From the NCBI GenBank assembly GCA_963811905.1, contig CAWETK010000008.1, forward strand, positions 62,001 to 126,000: a stretch of 64,000 nucleotides of DNA, in the 5' to 3' direction. The translations under genes and the position numbers were made by a program. The notes under the pieces were generated by a model, which had not been told where the DNA came from, ran no database searches, and worked only from the letters and a program-made list of their open reading frames with translations. Each line of letters begins with the position of its first letter. Within the stretch, counting starts at the first letter, position 1. The DNA is from DATFVA01 sp963811905. Lineage in GTDB: Bacteria; Bacteroidota; Ignavibacteria; Ignavibacteriales; Ignavibacteriaceae. This document shows positions 28,315-35,289 of the stretch, piece after piece.

Positions 28315-28322
28315 TATCTTTG
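28315..28322 (+). promoter_or_regulatory. TAnnTTTG promoter element next to the start codon
   Basis: TATCTTTG matches the -7 element of Bacteroidota primary-sigma promoters. It ends only 4 nt before the ATG of the radical SAM gene, so transcription would begin at or next to the A of the ATG and give a leaderless mRNA. No ribosome site is visible. The upstream -33 element is weak. Confidence 0.4.
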
Positions 28323-28326
28323 TTAA

Positions 28327-29394
28327 ATGAGCAATACAAAGCTAAGAGGCAGAGGTGCACAATTTAATCCCGGAAACCGGTTTGAAAAACTCTCAATAGA
28401 GGATTTCAAACCTGATGAGCTGGATTATTTTGCCGAAGAAGAAGATGAAAAGAAAATTCCCACGCAGTTTTTCAGGGACGATTCCAAATCTGTAATTGCG
28501 AAAAATGACAGTTACGATGTAGGATTTGAATATTCATTTAATCCTTACCGCGGCTGTGAACATGGATGCATTTATTGTTATGCGCGGCCTACACATGAAT
28601 TCCTGGGTTTCTCATCAGGTACCGACTTTGAATCAAAGATAATGATTAAGAAAGACGCTCCGAAACTCCTTGAAGCTGAATTCAGAAAAAAGAGTTACAA
28701 GCCGGATTTCATTATGTTCAGCGGGAATACCGACTGCTACCAGCCGGTTGAACAACAGCTCCGGATAACCAGGGAAACTCTTAAAGTTTGTCTTAAATAC
28801 CGGAACCCTGTATCTATAATTACGAAGAATGCGCTGATACAGAGGGATATGGATATCCTTAAAGAAATGGCGGAATTGAATCTTGTTTCTGTCTGTTTAT
28901 CTATTACGACTCTTGATAAAGACCTTGCCCGTAAGATGGAGCCAAGGACATCCTCACCGGAGAGGCGACTGCAGACCATAGAAAAATTCGCAAAGGAAAA
29001 TATTCCTGTCGGTGTTAATATTGCACCCGTTATTCCCGGTCTTAACGATGAAGAGATCCCTGCAATCCTTAAGGAAGCTGCATCTCGGGGGGCTGTTTTT
29101 GCCGGACATATTATGCTGCGGTTGCCTTATGCAGTGAAAGATTTATTTTTGCAGTGGCTTAAAAAAGAATTCCCCGGCAGGGAGAGTAAAATAATCAATA
29201 AGATAAGAGAAATGAGAGACGGGAAACTAAATGAATATGAATTTGGTACAAGGTTCTCCGGCAAAGGTGAGCTGGCAGAAACTATACATACATTATTTGA
29301 ACTTAGCAGGAAAAAATACGGGCTCAACAATAAAAAAATAATTTTGAGGACGGATCTGTTCAGAAAATCGGCTGACCAGATTGAACTTTTTTAA
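28327..29394 (+). CDS. PA0069-type radical SAM protein (SplB-like)
   Basis: A 355-residue radical S-adenosylmethionine protein. The [4Fe-4S]-binding CxxxCxxC motif is CEHGCIYC (Cys77, Cys81, Cys84), preceded by NPYRG, the arrangement of the PA0069/Rv2578c group and related to spore photoproduct lyase. Further SAM-domain motifs include FSGNTDCYQPVE and SITTLDKDLARKMEPR. The group is widespread, and its reaction is not established. The protein starts with the group-typical KLRGRGAQFNPGNRFE. It is followed at 43 nt by a small membrane protein and a TlpA-like thioredoxin, with no evident pathway link. Confidence 0.88.
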   Translation: MSNTKLRGRGAQFNPGNRFEKLSIEDFKPDELDYFAEEEDEKKIPTQFFRDDSKSVIAKNDSYDVGFEYSFNPYRGCEHGCIYCYARPTHEFLGFSSGTDFESKIMIKKDAPKLLEAEFRKKSYKPDFIMFSGNTDCYQPVEQQLRITRETLKVCLKYRNPVSIITKNALIQRDMDILKEMAELNLVSVCLSITTLDKDLARKMEPRTSSPERRLQTIEKFAKENIPVGVNIAPVIPGLNDEEIPAILKEAASRGAVFAGHIMLRLPYAVKDLFLQWLKKEFPGRESKIINKIREMRDGKLNEYEFGTRFSGKGELAETIHTLFELSRKKYGLNNKKIILRTDLFRKSADQIELF

Positions 29395-29437
29395 TTCTGA
29401 AACTATTAATAAATAAAATCATCTTATGAACTGAAAT

Positions 29438-29671
29438 ATGGCACAAAAGAAAACCAAACAAAAACCAAGACAGATAGGAAAGACAGCAGTCAACCAGAAA
29501 AAACCTTTGATTGATCCGAGGTATAAAAACACGGTATGGACAGTTGTTATTTTAATAATCCTTGTAATATTTTTTATCGTAAATAATACGAGGAGCGTGC
29601 CGGATCATGGGCCCTATCCACCGGGATTCAATCCTCAGAAAGCGGAAAAGATTTTAAATAAAACTCAATAG
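29438..29671 (+). CDS. Small single-pass membrane protein next to a TlpA-like thioredoxin
   Basis: 77 residues: a highly basic N-terminal stretch (about 1-30, rich in Lys/Gln/Arg), one membrane helix (about 33-51, VWTVVILIILVIFFIVNN) and a short Pro/Gly-rich tail with PYPPGF. The positive-inside rule puts the basic part in the cytoplasm and the tail in the periplasm. It ends 16 nt before the thioredoxin-like lipoprotein gene, so the two probably share a transcript. No family is recognised. Confidence 0.65.
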   Translation: MAQKKTKQKPRQIGKTAVNQKKPLIDPRYKNTVWTVVILIILVIFFIVNNTRSVPDHGPYPPGFNPQKAEKILNKTQ

Positions 29672-29687
29672 CACTGAAAGAAATAAA

Positions 29688-30230
29688 ATGAAAAAATTAT
29701 ATGCATTTGTCCTGATCTTATTTTTTTCTGCAGCCGTAATGGGCTGCCAGAAAGAGAATGAAGCTAAAACTACATCTGCTGCAGAAAACGATTCAGCAGT
29801 ACAGGGAGATGAATTTAAAGCTCCTGATTTCACTCTTGCGAACGTAAAGGGTGATAATGTCAGTTTATCAGATTATAAAGGCAAGATCGTAATTGTTGAT
29901 TTCTGGGCAACATGGTGTCCTCCCTGCAGAAAAGGAATTCCCGATCTGATATCCCTGCAGGATGAATACAAAGATAAAGTTGCAGTAATCGGTATTTCAC
30001 TCGATAGGGAAAACACCAAAGCGAGTGTTCCCGGTTTTGTAGATAAAATGGGAATAAATTATCCCGTAGTATATTTCAATGACCAGGTAATAAATGATTT
30101 CGGCGGAGTATCTGCGATACCTACCACATTTATTATAGATCAGAAGGGAAATATTGTAAAGAAAATGATCGGACTTTATCCTAAGAGTGAATATGAACAG
30201 GTGGTCAAGGACCTGGTTAAAAAATCTTAA
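29688..30230 (+). CDS. TlpA/ResA-like thioredoxin-fold lipoprotein
   Basis: A periplasm-facing thiol-disulfide oxidoreductase of 180 residues. The signal peptide ends in a lipobox (AAVMG-C20). After a linker the AhpC/TSA-like thioredoxin domain starts at FKAPDFTL and contains the active site WCPPC (Cys77, Cys80) in VDFWATWCPPC. The cis-Pro loop reads SAIPTTFII. WCPPC is typical of TlpA/ResA/CcmG-type reductants used in cytochrome c maturation or in keeping exported proteins reduced. No cytochrome-maturation genes are nearby. A conserved-looking inverted repeat follows the stop codon. Confidence 0.9.
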   Translation: MKKLYAFVLILFFSAAVMGCQKENEAKTTSAAENDSAVQGDEFKAPDFTLANVKGDNVSLSDYKGKIVIVDFWATWCPPCRKGIPDLISLQDEYKDKVAVIGISLDRENTKASVPGFVDKMGINYPVVYFNDQVINDFGGVSAIPTTFIIDQKGNIVKKMIGLYPKSEYEQVVKDLVKKS

Positions 30231-30285
30231 GATTGAGCGAATTATCGGATTGAGCGGACTTAACGAATTAATTTTGAGAATTGAA

Positions 30286-30333
30286 GAATTGAGCGGATTT
30301 ACGGATTGATTAAATAATTAATTCGCTCAATTC
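30286..30333. terminator. Inverted repeat between convergent genes
   Basis: GAATTGAGCG (30286-30295) and CGCTCAATTC (30324-30333) form perfect 10-bp arms around a 28-nt loop. The preceding 55 bp repeat the same words (GATTGAGCG, GAATT). Placed between the thioredoxin gene and a convergent small gene, it could terminate both transcripts, although U-tracts are lacking. Confidence 0.55.
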
Positions 30334-30338
30334 CACCG

Positions 30339-30563
30339 CTACTTCCTGAATAAATAAATAATCAGGCTTATCAGCAAACTCAGCAGTATTGATGTAACGA
30401 TAGGAAAATAAAAAGTAAAATTCTTTCTTTTTATATAAATATCTCCCGGCAGCTTTCCAAGGAAGGGAATCTTATCTCCGAAGAAGAACAATACACCTAA
30501 AACGAGTATAAAAATACCCGCATAAATCATTATTCTGCCTATCTGATGAAATTCCGGAACCAT
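30339..30563 (-). CDS. DUF2905-type small membrane protein
   Basis: 74 residues with two membrane helices (about 10-28 and 50-71) joined by a loop carrying the family-defining FLGKLPGDIYIKRKNFTFYFP. This DUF2905 pattern (KLPGDI...NF.FYFP) is common in Firmicutes, Chlorobi-group and other bacteria. The function is unknown. The gene is a single unit convergent with the thioredoxin gene. Confidence 0.85.
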   Translation of the reverse strand: MVPEFHQIGRIMIYAGIFILVLGVLFFFGDKIPFLGKLPGDIYIKRKNFTFYFPIVTSILLSLLISLIIYLFRK

Positions 30564-30614
30564 AATCCTTATAAATCTATTTACCAGTGCCGCCGCTTCC
30601 GATTACCTGAATTG

Positions 30615-30645
30615 AAGCACGCGCGTAGCTCAGTTCTCTGAACTG
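30615..30645. repeat. Dispersed hairpin repeat, copy 2
   Basis: AAGCACGCGCGTAGCTCAG is identical to 19631-19649. The following stem is CAGTTC/GAACTG (30631-30636 and 30640-30645), compared with CAGGTC/GACCTG in the first copy, a compensated G-C to T-A change. Downstream it continues with TATCAGC. Confidence 0.65.
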
Positions 30646-30805
30646 TGTATCAGCTTTTTACTGGCTGAAAACTCAGCTCAAGCGACCAAACATACATAAA
30701 TTTATTTTTTTAATTATAAAATTCAACACACATGGTTTAATCCATATCAAACAATTTAATTAAATTATATATATCTTATTTAAATATTTAGCTTAGTAAA
30801 CTATT

Positions 30806-31204
30806 ATGGATAATGAAAATAAACCCAGAATACTAATTACCGAAGATGACTCGGAAAATCAGCGTTTTTTACGAATGTTCCTGCAGAAAGAATTCATCAC
30901 AGACATATGCGATTCTGACGTCACCTTTTATGAAAACCTTAGAAATCATAAGTATGATGTGATTTTAATGGATATTTCTCTTAAAGGAAATAAGAACGGA
31001 CTGGAATTGACAAAAGAACTTAAGGCTGATCCCGGTTTCAAGGATATTCCGATTGTTTGTCTGACCGCACACGCTTTTAAGACGGATATTGAGAATGCTG
31101 TTAATGCCGGAGTAGATATATTTCTTACAAAACCGGTAGATAATCATGTACTTATGAGAACCCTTCTGAATGCAGCTGAGAGAAAAACAGAGGGTGGAAA
31201 ATGA
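30806..31204 (+). CDS. Single-domain response regulator (CheY-like)
   Basis: A stand-alone receiver domain of 132 residues without an output domain. The acidic pair is EDD (13-15), the phosphorylated residue is Asp56 in VILMDISLKG, the switch Thr is Thr87 (CLTAHA) and the conserved Lys is Lys109 (LTKPVD). All key residues are present, so phosphorylation is expected. No histidine kinase gene lies nearby. The stop overlaps the start of a DoxX-family gene by 4 nt (ATGA), so the two are translationally coupled, an unusual pairing. Confidence 0.92.
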   Translation: MDNENKPRILITEDDSENQRFLRMFLQKEFITDICDSDVTFYENLRNHKYDVILMDISLKGNKNGLELTKELKADPGFKDIPIVCLTAHAFKTDIENAVNAGVDIFLTKPVDNHVLMRTLLNAAERKTEGGK

Positions 31205-31620
31205 AGTTCAGGATGAAGACTTTTCCCGACCTCGGGCTTCTCGTTATAAGAATAGTCTTAGGTTTCAGCTATATAATAGTGCATGGAGGTGCAAAACTTT
31301 TTGCGGGTCCGGCATTATGGACAAAAATAGGTTCCGCTGTAAGTTTTGTGGGAATAAATTTTTCATATCCGGTCTGGGGATTCCTGGCTTCCTGTGCTGA
31401 GTTTTTCGGAGGTATCTTAATTCTGCTGGGCTTATTCTTCCGTCCGGCTGCCGTACTTATTATAATAACTATGCTTGTTGCATCGAATAAAGCATTCAGT
31501 ACCGGCGGTCCGCTCAGCTCAATTGTTTATCCTCTTGAATTGGGAATAACTATTCTTGGATTGTTCCTAACGGGTCCGGGAAAGTACAGCCTCGATTATC
31601 ATTTTTTCGGCCGCAGGTAA
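31201..31620 (+). CDS. DoxX-family membrane protein
   Basis: A four-helix inner-membrane protein of 139 residues (helices about 10-30, 48-72, 76-95 and 105-125). It shows the DoxX pattern LGLLVIRIVLGFSYIIVHGGAKLF, then FGGILILLGLFFRPAAVLIIITML. DoxX proteins are linked to quinone/thiosulfate oxidation or redox protection in different bacteria, but no substrate is implied here. Translation is coupled to the upstream receiver-domain protein by a 4-nt overlap. Confidence 0.85.
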   Translation: MKFRMKTFPDLGLLVIRIVLGFSYIIVHGGAKLFAGPALWTKIGSAVSFVGINFSYPVWGFLASCAEFFGGILILLGLFFRPAAVLIIITMLVASNKAFSTGGPLSSIVYPLELGITILGLFLTGPGKYSLDYHFFGRR

Positions 31621-31661
31621 AGTGAATTTAGAGAATTGTCGAATTGAACGAATTAATTGAA

Positions 31662-31769
31662 GATTGAGCGAATTAATTAAAAGCATTGGTGACTGAGTGA
31701 ATAGACTAATAGAGGGAATAATCAACTAAATTTATTAATTCTCAGTTAATCCGTTAAATGCGCTCAATC
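31662..31769. repeat. Gene-end inverted repeat after the DoxX gene
   Basis: GATTGAGCG (31662-31670) and CGCTCAATC (31761-31769) are perfect 9-bp arms around a 90-bp loop, embedded in GAATT/AATTAATT words that begin right after the DoxX stop. It belongs to the same word family as the elements at 26388 and 30286 and separates two convergent genes. Confidence 0.55.
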
Positions 31770-31794
31770 CGTTAATTCGTAATTTCAGTTCCTC

Positions 31795-32850
31795 CTACAT
31801 CCCTGTTCTCAAAAACCTTGGTTCTTCCAGAGTAAGTATAATTGAGATCCTGTGAGTATCCGGGAGTCTGTCGATTTCGGCCAAATTAAACCTTGCAAAC
31901 GAATAATCAATATTCAGCTTAGGAAGTTTAATGCCGGCGCCTACAGTGAACTGCTTTACATCATTGTATCCGGCTCTGACAGAAAAAAGATTATTGTAGT
32001 TAAATTCGAATCCTCCGTGCATATCGAAGCTGACCGGACCAGCGTGGAAAGTTGATGCGTACTGCCGGTTCTCAAACCTTACGTCAAAGTCGAGTGCCGG
32101 GGTGAACACTCCATTCAGGATATGAAGACCATATGCAGCACCCACCTTGGCAGTAGGTGAAATTAATTCATTAAGACCTGTATTCCAGGCTACGAGTGTT
32201 GTTGTAATATCCTGTACGTTTGCACCTACCGAGAAATTCTCAAAAGGCAAATAAATGGCACCTACATCAAAGCCAACACCTGTTGCTCCGAATTCAGCAA
32301 TATCTCTTCTTATGATTTTAATGCTTGCGCCGTAATAAAAATTTTCTGAATGTTTTTTGGCAAAGCTGAGGTAGAAAGCCCAATCCTGGTCACTGAATTC
32401 AGTAATCTTTGAATAGTTCAGCCTGGCGTACTGATCATCAATAAAACTCGGATCTGAAATTGTAACCCCTGGATTTCGTCCGTCTTCAAGAGCCTGCCTT
32501 GTATCCGGTATACCGTCTATTCCAAGTCTCATTACACTTAAGCTGAAACTCATATCTGTATCCCATGGGATTGCAACTGCTGCGTAATCGTAATTAACAA
32601 GGTTGCCGAATCTCTCATCGTGCATCAAAGCTATCTGGGGATAATTGACCTGCACAAGTCCCGCCGGGTTATAATATCCGGCAGTAATATCATTGGCAAC
32701 AGCGACGAATGCTCCGCCCATTGCCAGAGGTCTTCCTCCAACCCCTATTGCCATAAATTCACCGGCATATTTTCCTATAACTGTCTGTGCACTTATTTGG
32801 GGAAGGAAAAGAAATACGGAAAGAATTGCAAAAGTGATTTTTTTAGTCAT
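31795..32850 (-). CDS. PorV/UPF0164-family outer-membrane protein
   Basis: A 351-residue outer-membrane barrel protein with a signal peptide (about 1-21, ending ISAQ). The mature N-terminus IGKYAGEFMAIGVGGRPLAMGGAFVAVANDITAGYYNPAGL is the signature of the PorV/PorQ (UPF0164) group, FadL-like barrels of Bacteroidota/Ignavibacteriota. In Porphyromonas PorV shuttles type IX cargo, but many genomes carry several paralogs with other or unknown roles, so T9SS function is not implied. The C-terminal strands are regular, with no frame break. No T9SS gene is adjacent. Confidence 0.85.
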   Translation of the reverse strand: MTKKITFAILSVFLFLPQISAQTVIGKYAGEFMAIGVGGRPLAMGGAFVAVANDITAGYYNPAGLVQVNYPQIALMHDERFGNLVNYDYAAVAIPWDTDMSFSLSVMRLGIDGIPDTRQALEDGRNPGVTISDPSFIDDQYARLNYSKITEFSDQDWAFYLSFAKKHSENFYYGASIKIIRRDIAEFGATGVGFDVGAIYLPFENFSVGANVQDITTTLVAWNTGLNELISPTAKVGAAYGLHILNGVFTPALDFDVRFENRQYASTFHAGPVSFDMHGGFEFNYNNLFSVRAGYNDVKQFTVGAGIKLPKLNIDYSFARFNLAEIDRLPDTHRISIILTLEEPRFLRTGM

Positions 32851-32954
32851 AAGACAGGTAGAAACCTTTTAGTTGATGTAAAATCGTGGCAAAAGATGGA
32901 TATTTTGGTTTTGAAAGTCAAGGCTAATTTACGTGGAAACCTAATAATTACCCC

Positions 32955-33090
32955 CTGATTGGGTGATTGAGTGATTGGCTGATTGGGTGATTGGTTGATT
33001 GGGTGATTGGTTGATTGGCTGATTGGTTGATTGGGTGATTGGTTGATTGGGTGATTGGTTGATTGGGTGATTGGTTGATTGGCTGAATGT
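32955..33090. repeat. Octamer tandem array NTGATTGG, 17 units
   Basis: Seventeen uninterrupted 8-bp units with variable first base (GTGATTGG, TTGATTGG, CTGATTGG), the last degenerate. GATT recurs exactly every 8 bp, the reverse complement of the AATC arrays elsewhere in the window. It fills the gap of 316 bp between divergent genes and ends 2 bp before a candidate -35 box. Confidence 0.95.
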
Positions 33091-33092
33091 GC

Positions 33093-33120
33093 TTGCTTTA
33101 CAAAATGAGAATTCTATAAT
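33093..33120 (+). promoter_or_regulatory. Candidate promoter of the lipoprotein gene
   Basis: TTGCTT and a perfect TATAAT are separated by 16 nt. The distance from the -10 box to the ATG is about 46 nt. It directly adjoins the octamer array, so array length changes would act immediately upstream of the -35 box. Confidence 0.4.
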
Positions 33121-33166
33121 ATATTCACACCAGGTAAAGATTAAAATATTTTGAGGGAGAGTAAAA

Positions 33167-34144
33167 ATGAGAGGGAAAAAGTATTTTACAGCTGCCGCCG
33201 GAATACTTGCGCTTTTCTTCAGCGGATGTTATACAATTGAACAAACCATTTACCTTCAGGATGTGAAGGTTTCAGGACCTTTAAACCAGCCTCCGCTTCA
33301 GGTTACAACACATAACAAAACTGCCTTCACTATTACTCCTAAATTTTCATTTAACAGCAGGCAATATATTTCGGGTAATGTTGAAAGTCATACCGATGTA
33401 AATGAAAACGGCCTTTACCAGATTGACACCATCCATAATACTGACGGAACAAGCATCTATAAGATATCAGATGCGAACAACCGGGCTTTCAGCGGTGATA
33501 ACCTTAGATGGGATATGCCGAAGGTCAGTGCAGGAATTGATATGGACGTCGAGCTTTCAGGTTCCTTTGCCTTAACAGGGGGAATATCATATTCCGGAGA
33601 TCAGTATCGCGACTACTTCGGAGGAACTGTAGGGATTGGTTTCTTTAAATTAAAAGAAAACGGTGCTATGCGCTTCGATGCCGGAATTATCTGGCAGAAT
33701 CTTTATTATGATGCTTCAACGGTTGTGGTAAGTGAGGTTAAAAATCTCTGGTCGGGTTATACTAATACCGATGTTTCATTTTTCAGGGATAAAGAGAAAA
33801 CACGTTCTATTAACCCTTATTTTTCCCTTACGTATAACTCGGCATATCCGGAATCGCCTGTAAACTTTTTACTTAGTCTGGGATTTTTTACGCAGACAGT
33901 TGTATCATTCGAACCGACAACCTACAACCCCGAGTACTATTTCTGGGGAAACACTATTAAGGTGAATGATAAAAGAGGCGAGAGTATGGCTTCATTTTTT
34001 ACTTTTACCCCGGGACTGATCCTTACCATCGGACCTGAAGGAGAGATAGTAGCCGGCGCCAGGATACTTCACGAAAATGTAATAGGAAATTCAAAGCAGT
34101 CAACTTTCATTTCCCCTGTATTGCAGTTTAATTTCCATCTTTAG
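33167..34144 (+). CDS. Outer-membrane lipoprotein with barrel-like repeats
   Basis: A 325-residue protein with a lipoprotein signal peptide (LALFFSG-C21). The mature part is a series of amphipathic beta strands with aromatic residues (for example GTVGIGFFKLKENG, MRFDAGIIWQNLYYD, INPYFSLTYNSAYP) and ends in the strand FISPVLQFNFHL, as in small outer-membrane barrels. Such lipid-anchored barrel-like proteins are frequent in Bacteroidota/Ignavibacteriota but their roles are unknown. It is a single gene with its own promoter-like sequence next to an octamer array. Confidence 0.6.
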   Translation: MRGKKYFTAAAGILALFFSGCYTIEQTIYLQDVKVSGPLNQPPLQVTTHNKTAFTITPKFSFNSRQYISGNVESHTDVNENGLYQIDTIHNTDGTSIYKISDANNRAFSGDNLRWDMPKVSAGIDMDVELSGSFALTGGISYSGDQYRDYFGGTVGIGFFKLKENGAMRFDAGIIWQNLYYDASTVVVSEVKNLWSGYTNTDVSFFRDKEKTRSINPYFSLTYNSAYPESPVNFLLSLGFFTQTVVSFEPTTYNPEYYFWGNTIKVNDKRGESMASFFTFTPGLILTIGPEGEIVAGARILHENVIGNSKQSTFISPVLQFNFHL

Positions 34145-34462
34145 AATGGTTCAGTGATATAAGACGATGAAGGGATTTTATTCATACCTTGTGGGTTTGT
34201 AATCGACGATAGCCAATGAAAAATCAGGAAAAATGTAATCCGCCGTTCGCCCCATCATTCTACATTCCACCGTAGCATTTCAATTATACCACCCTTCACC
34301 TTCCATCTCACTCAATCTCTCCGTCTCTTAGTCTCTCAGTCTCTTCTTCCCTCAGTCTCTCCGTCCCTCTGACTTCCGTACTCCGATTTCCGACTTCTGA
34401 TTTCCGACATCCACCGCTCCGCTTCAATCTCCCATCAATCATCAACCATCAACCATCATCCA
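34145..34462. repeat. Pyrimidine-rich word arrays between convergent genes
   Basis: After about 170 bp of ordinary sequence an 8-bp array of MGTCTCTY units runs through 34314-34377. It is followed by CGATTTCCGACTTCTGATTTCCGAC words (about 34383-34408) and a 7-bp CATCAAC/CATCATC array (about 34435-34466). No gene is supported in this gap of 318 bp. Confidence 0.8.
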
Positions 34463-35209
34463 TCACTTAACCTTCCCCTGGTTCGCCACCTTATTTGTCT
34501 TCTTCGAAATTTCCTCCTGGTCACCCAGGTAATAATGTTTCAGCGGTTTCAGACTGTCATCGAGTTCATAAACAAGCGGGATTCCGGTTGGGATATTTAA
34601 GCCTACAATTTCATCATCAGGTACGTTATCAAGATATTTTACAAGAGCACGAAGACTGTTGCCGTGCGCCGCAATTATTATCTTCTTTCCTTCTTTAATA
34701 GAAGGGGCAATCGTCTCTTTCCAGTAGGGCAGGAATCTATCAACTGTATCTTTCAGACATTCTGTAAACGGGATATCCTTCTCCGACAAATTTTTATACC
34801 GGGGGTCTTTACCGGGATATCTTTCATCATCTTTATCCAGTGCCGGAGGCTGAATGTCGTAGCTTCTTCTCCAGGTATGCACCTGCTCTTCACCGAATTT
34901 TTTCGCCATCTCGGCTTTGTTTAGTCCCTGCAGTGCGCCGTAGTGTCTCTCGTTCAGTCTCCATGATCTTTCAACCGGTATCCACATAAGGTCCAGCTTA
35001 TCGAGCGTTATCCACAGGGTCCTGATAGCTCTTTTGAGTACCGATGTATAAGCCATATCGAAAGTATAGCCTTCTTTTTTAAGAACTTCACCCGCGTTCT
35101 CTGCTTCAAATAATCCCTGGTCCGATAAGTCCACATCCGTCCACCCGGTAAAGCGGTTTTCCTTATTCCAGGTACTTTCGCCATGACGTAATAAAACTAA
35201 TTTACTCAT
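34463..35209 (-). CDS. gpmA: 2,3-bisphosphoglycerate-dependent phosphoglycerate mutase
   Basis: Interconverts 3- and 2-phosphoglycerate in glycolysis/gluconeogenesis. The 248 residues match dPGM throughout: LVLLRHGESTWNKENRFTGW with catalytic His8, Arg-rich ERHYGALQGLNKAEMA (Glu87 region), and the second catalytic His in IIIAAHGNSLRALVKYL (about 180-190). The C-terminal PTGIPLVYELDD follows. Length and motifs are typical of the E. coli GpmA type. A GGAGC ribosome site precedes the ATG. It appears to be a single-gene unit. Confidence 0.97.
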   Translation of the reverse strand: MSKLVLLRHGESTWNKENRFTGWTDVDLSDQGLFEAENAGEVLKKEGYTFDMAYTSVLKRAIRTLWITLDKLDLMWIPVERSWRLNERHYGALQGLNKAEMAKKFGEEQVHTWRRSYDIQPPALDKDDERYPGKDPRYKNLSEKDIPFTECLKDTVDRFLPYWKETIAPSIKEGKKIIIAAHGNSLRALVKYLDNVPDDEIVGLNIPTGIPLVYELDDSLKPLKHYYLGDQEEISKKTNKVANQGKVK

Positions 35210-35289
35210 TACTGCTCCATTTATTTCGAATATATTTTAACTCCATATACTAAAATAATAAATAAGGGAGTGTAATTTTATGTGTCATC

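Larger units (their letters stand above)
27931..28326. other. Intergenic region with palindromes and a REP-like hairpin
   Basis: No open frame of interest. It contains two TGACAAAATGTCA palindromes (27984-28000 and 28124-28136), a direct AGTCCCGTATT duplication (about 28034-28055), repeated GTCATT words (about 28173-28270) and a hairpin CCCGC-AAAG-GCGGG followed by ATTTT (about 28219-28236) that could act as a weak terminator. Confidence 0.55.

Noticed and set aside
31795..32850. Type IX secretion system locus around the PorV-like gene
   Set aside because: No other T9SS gene is adjacent, and PorV/UPF0164 paralogs are often unrelated to T9SS in Ignavibacteria-like genomes.
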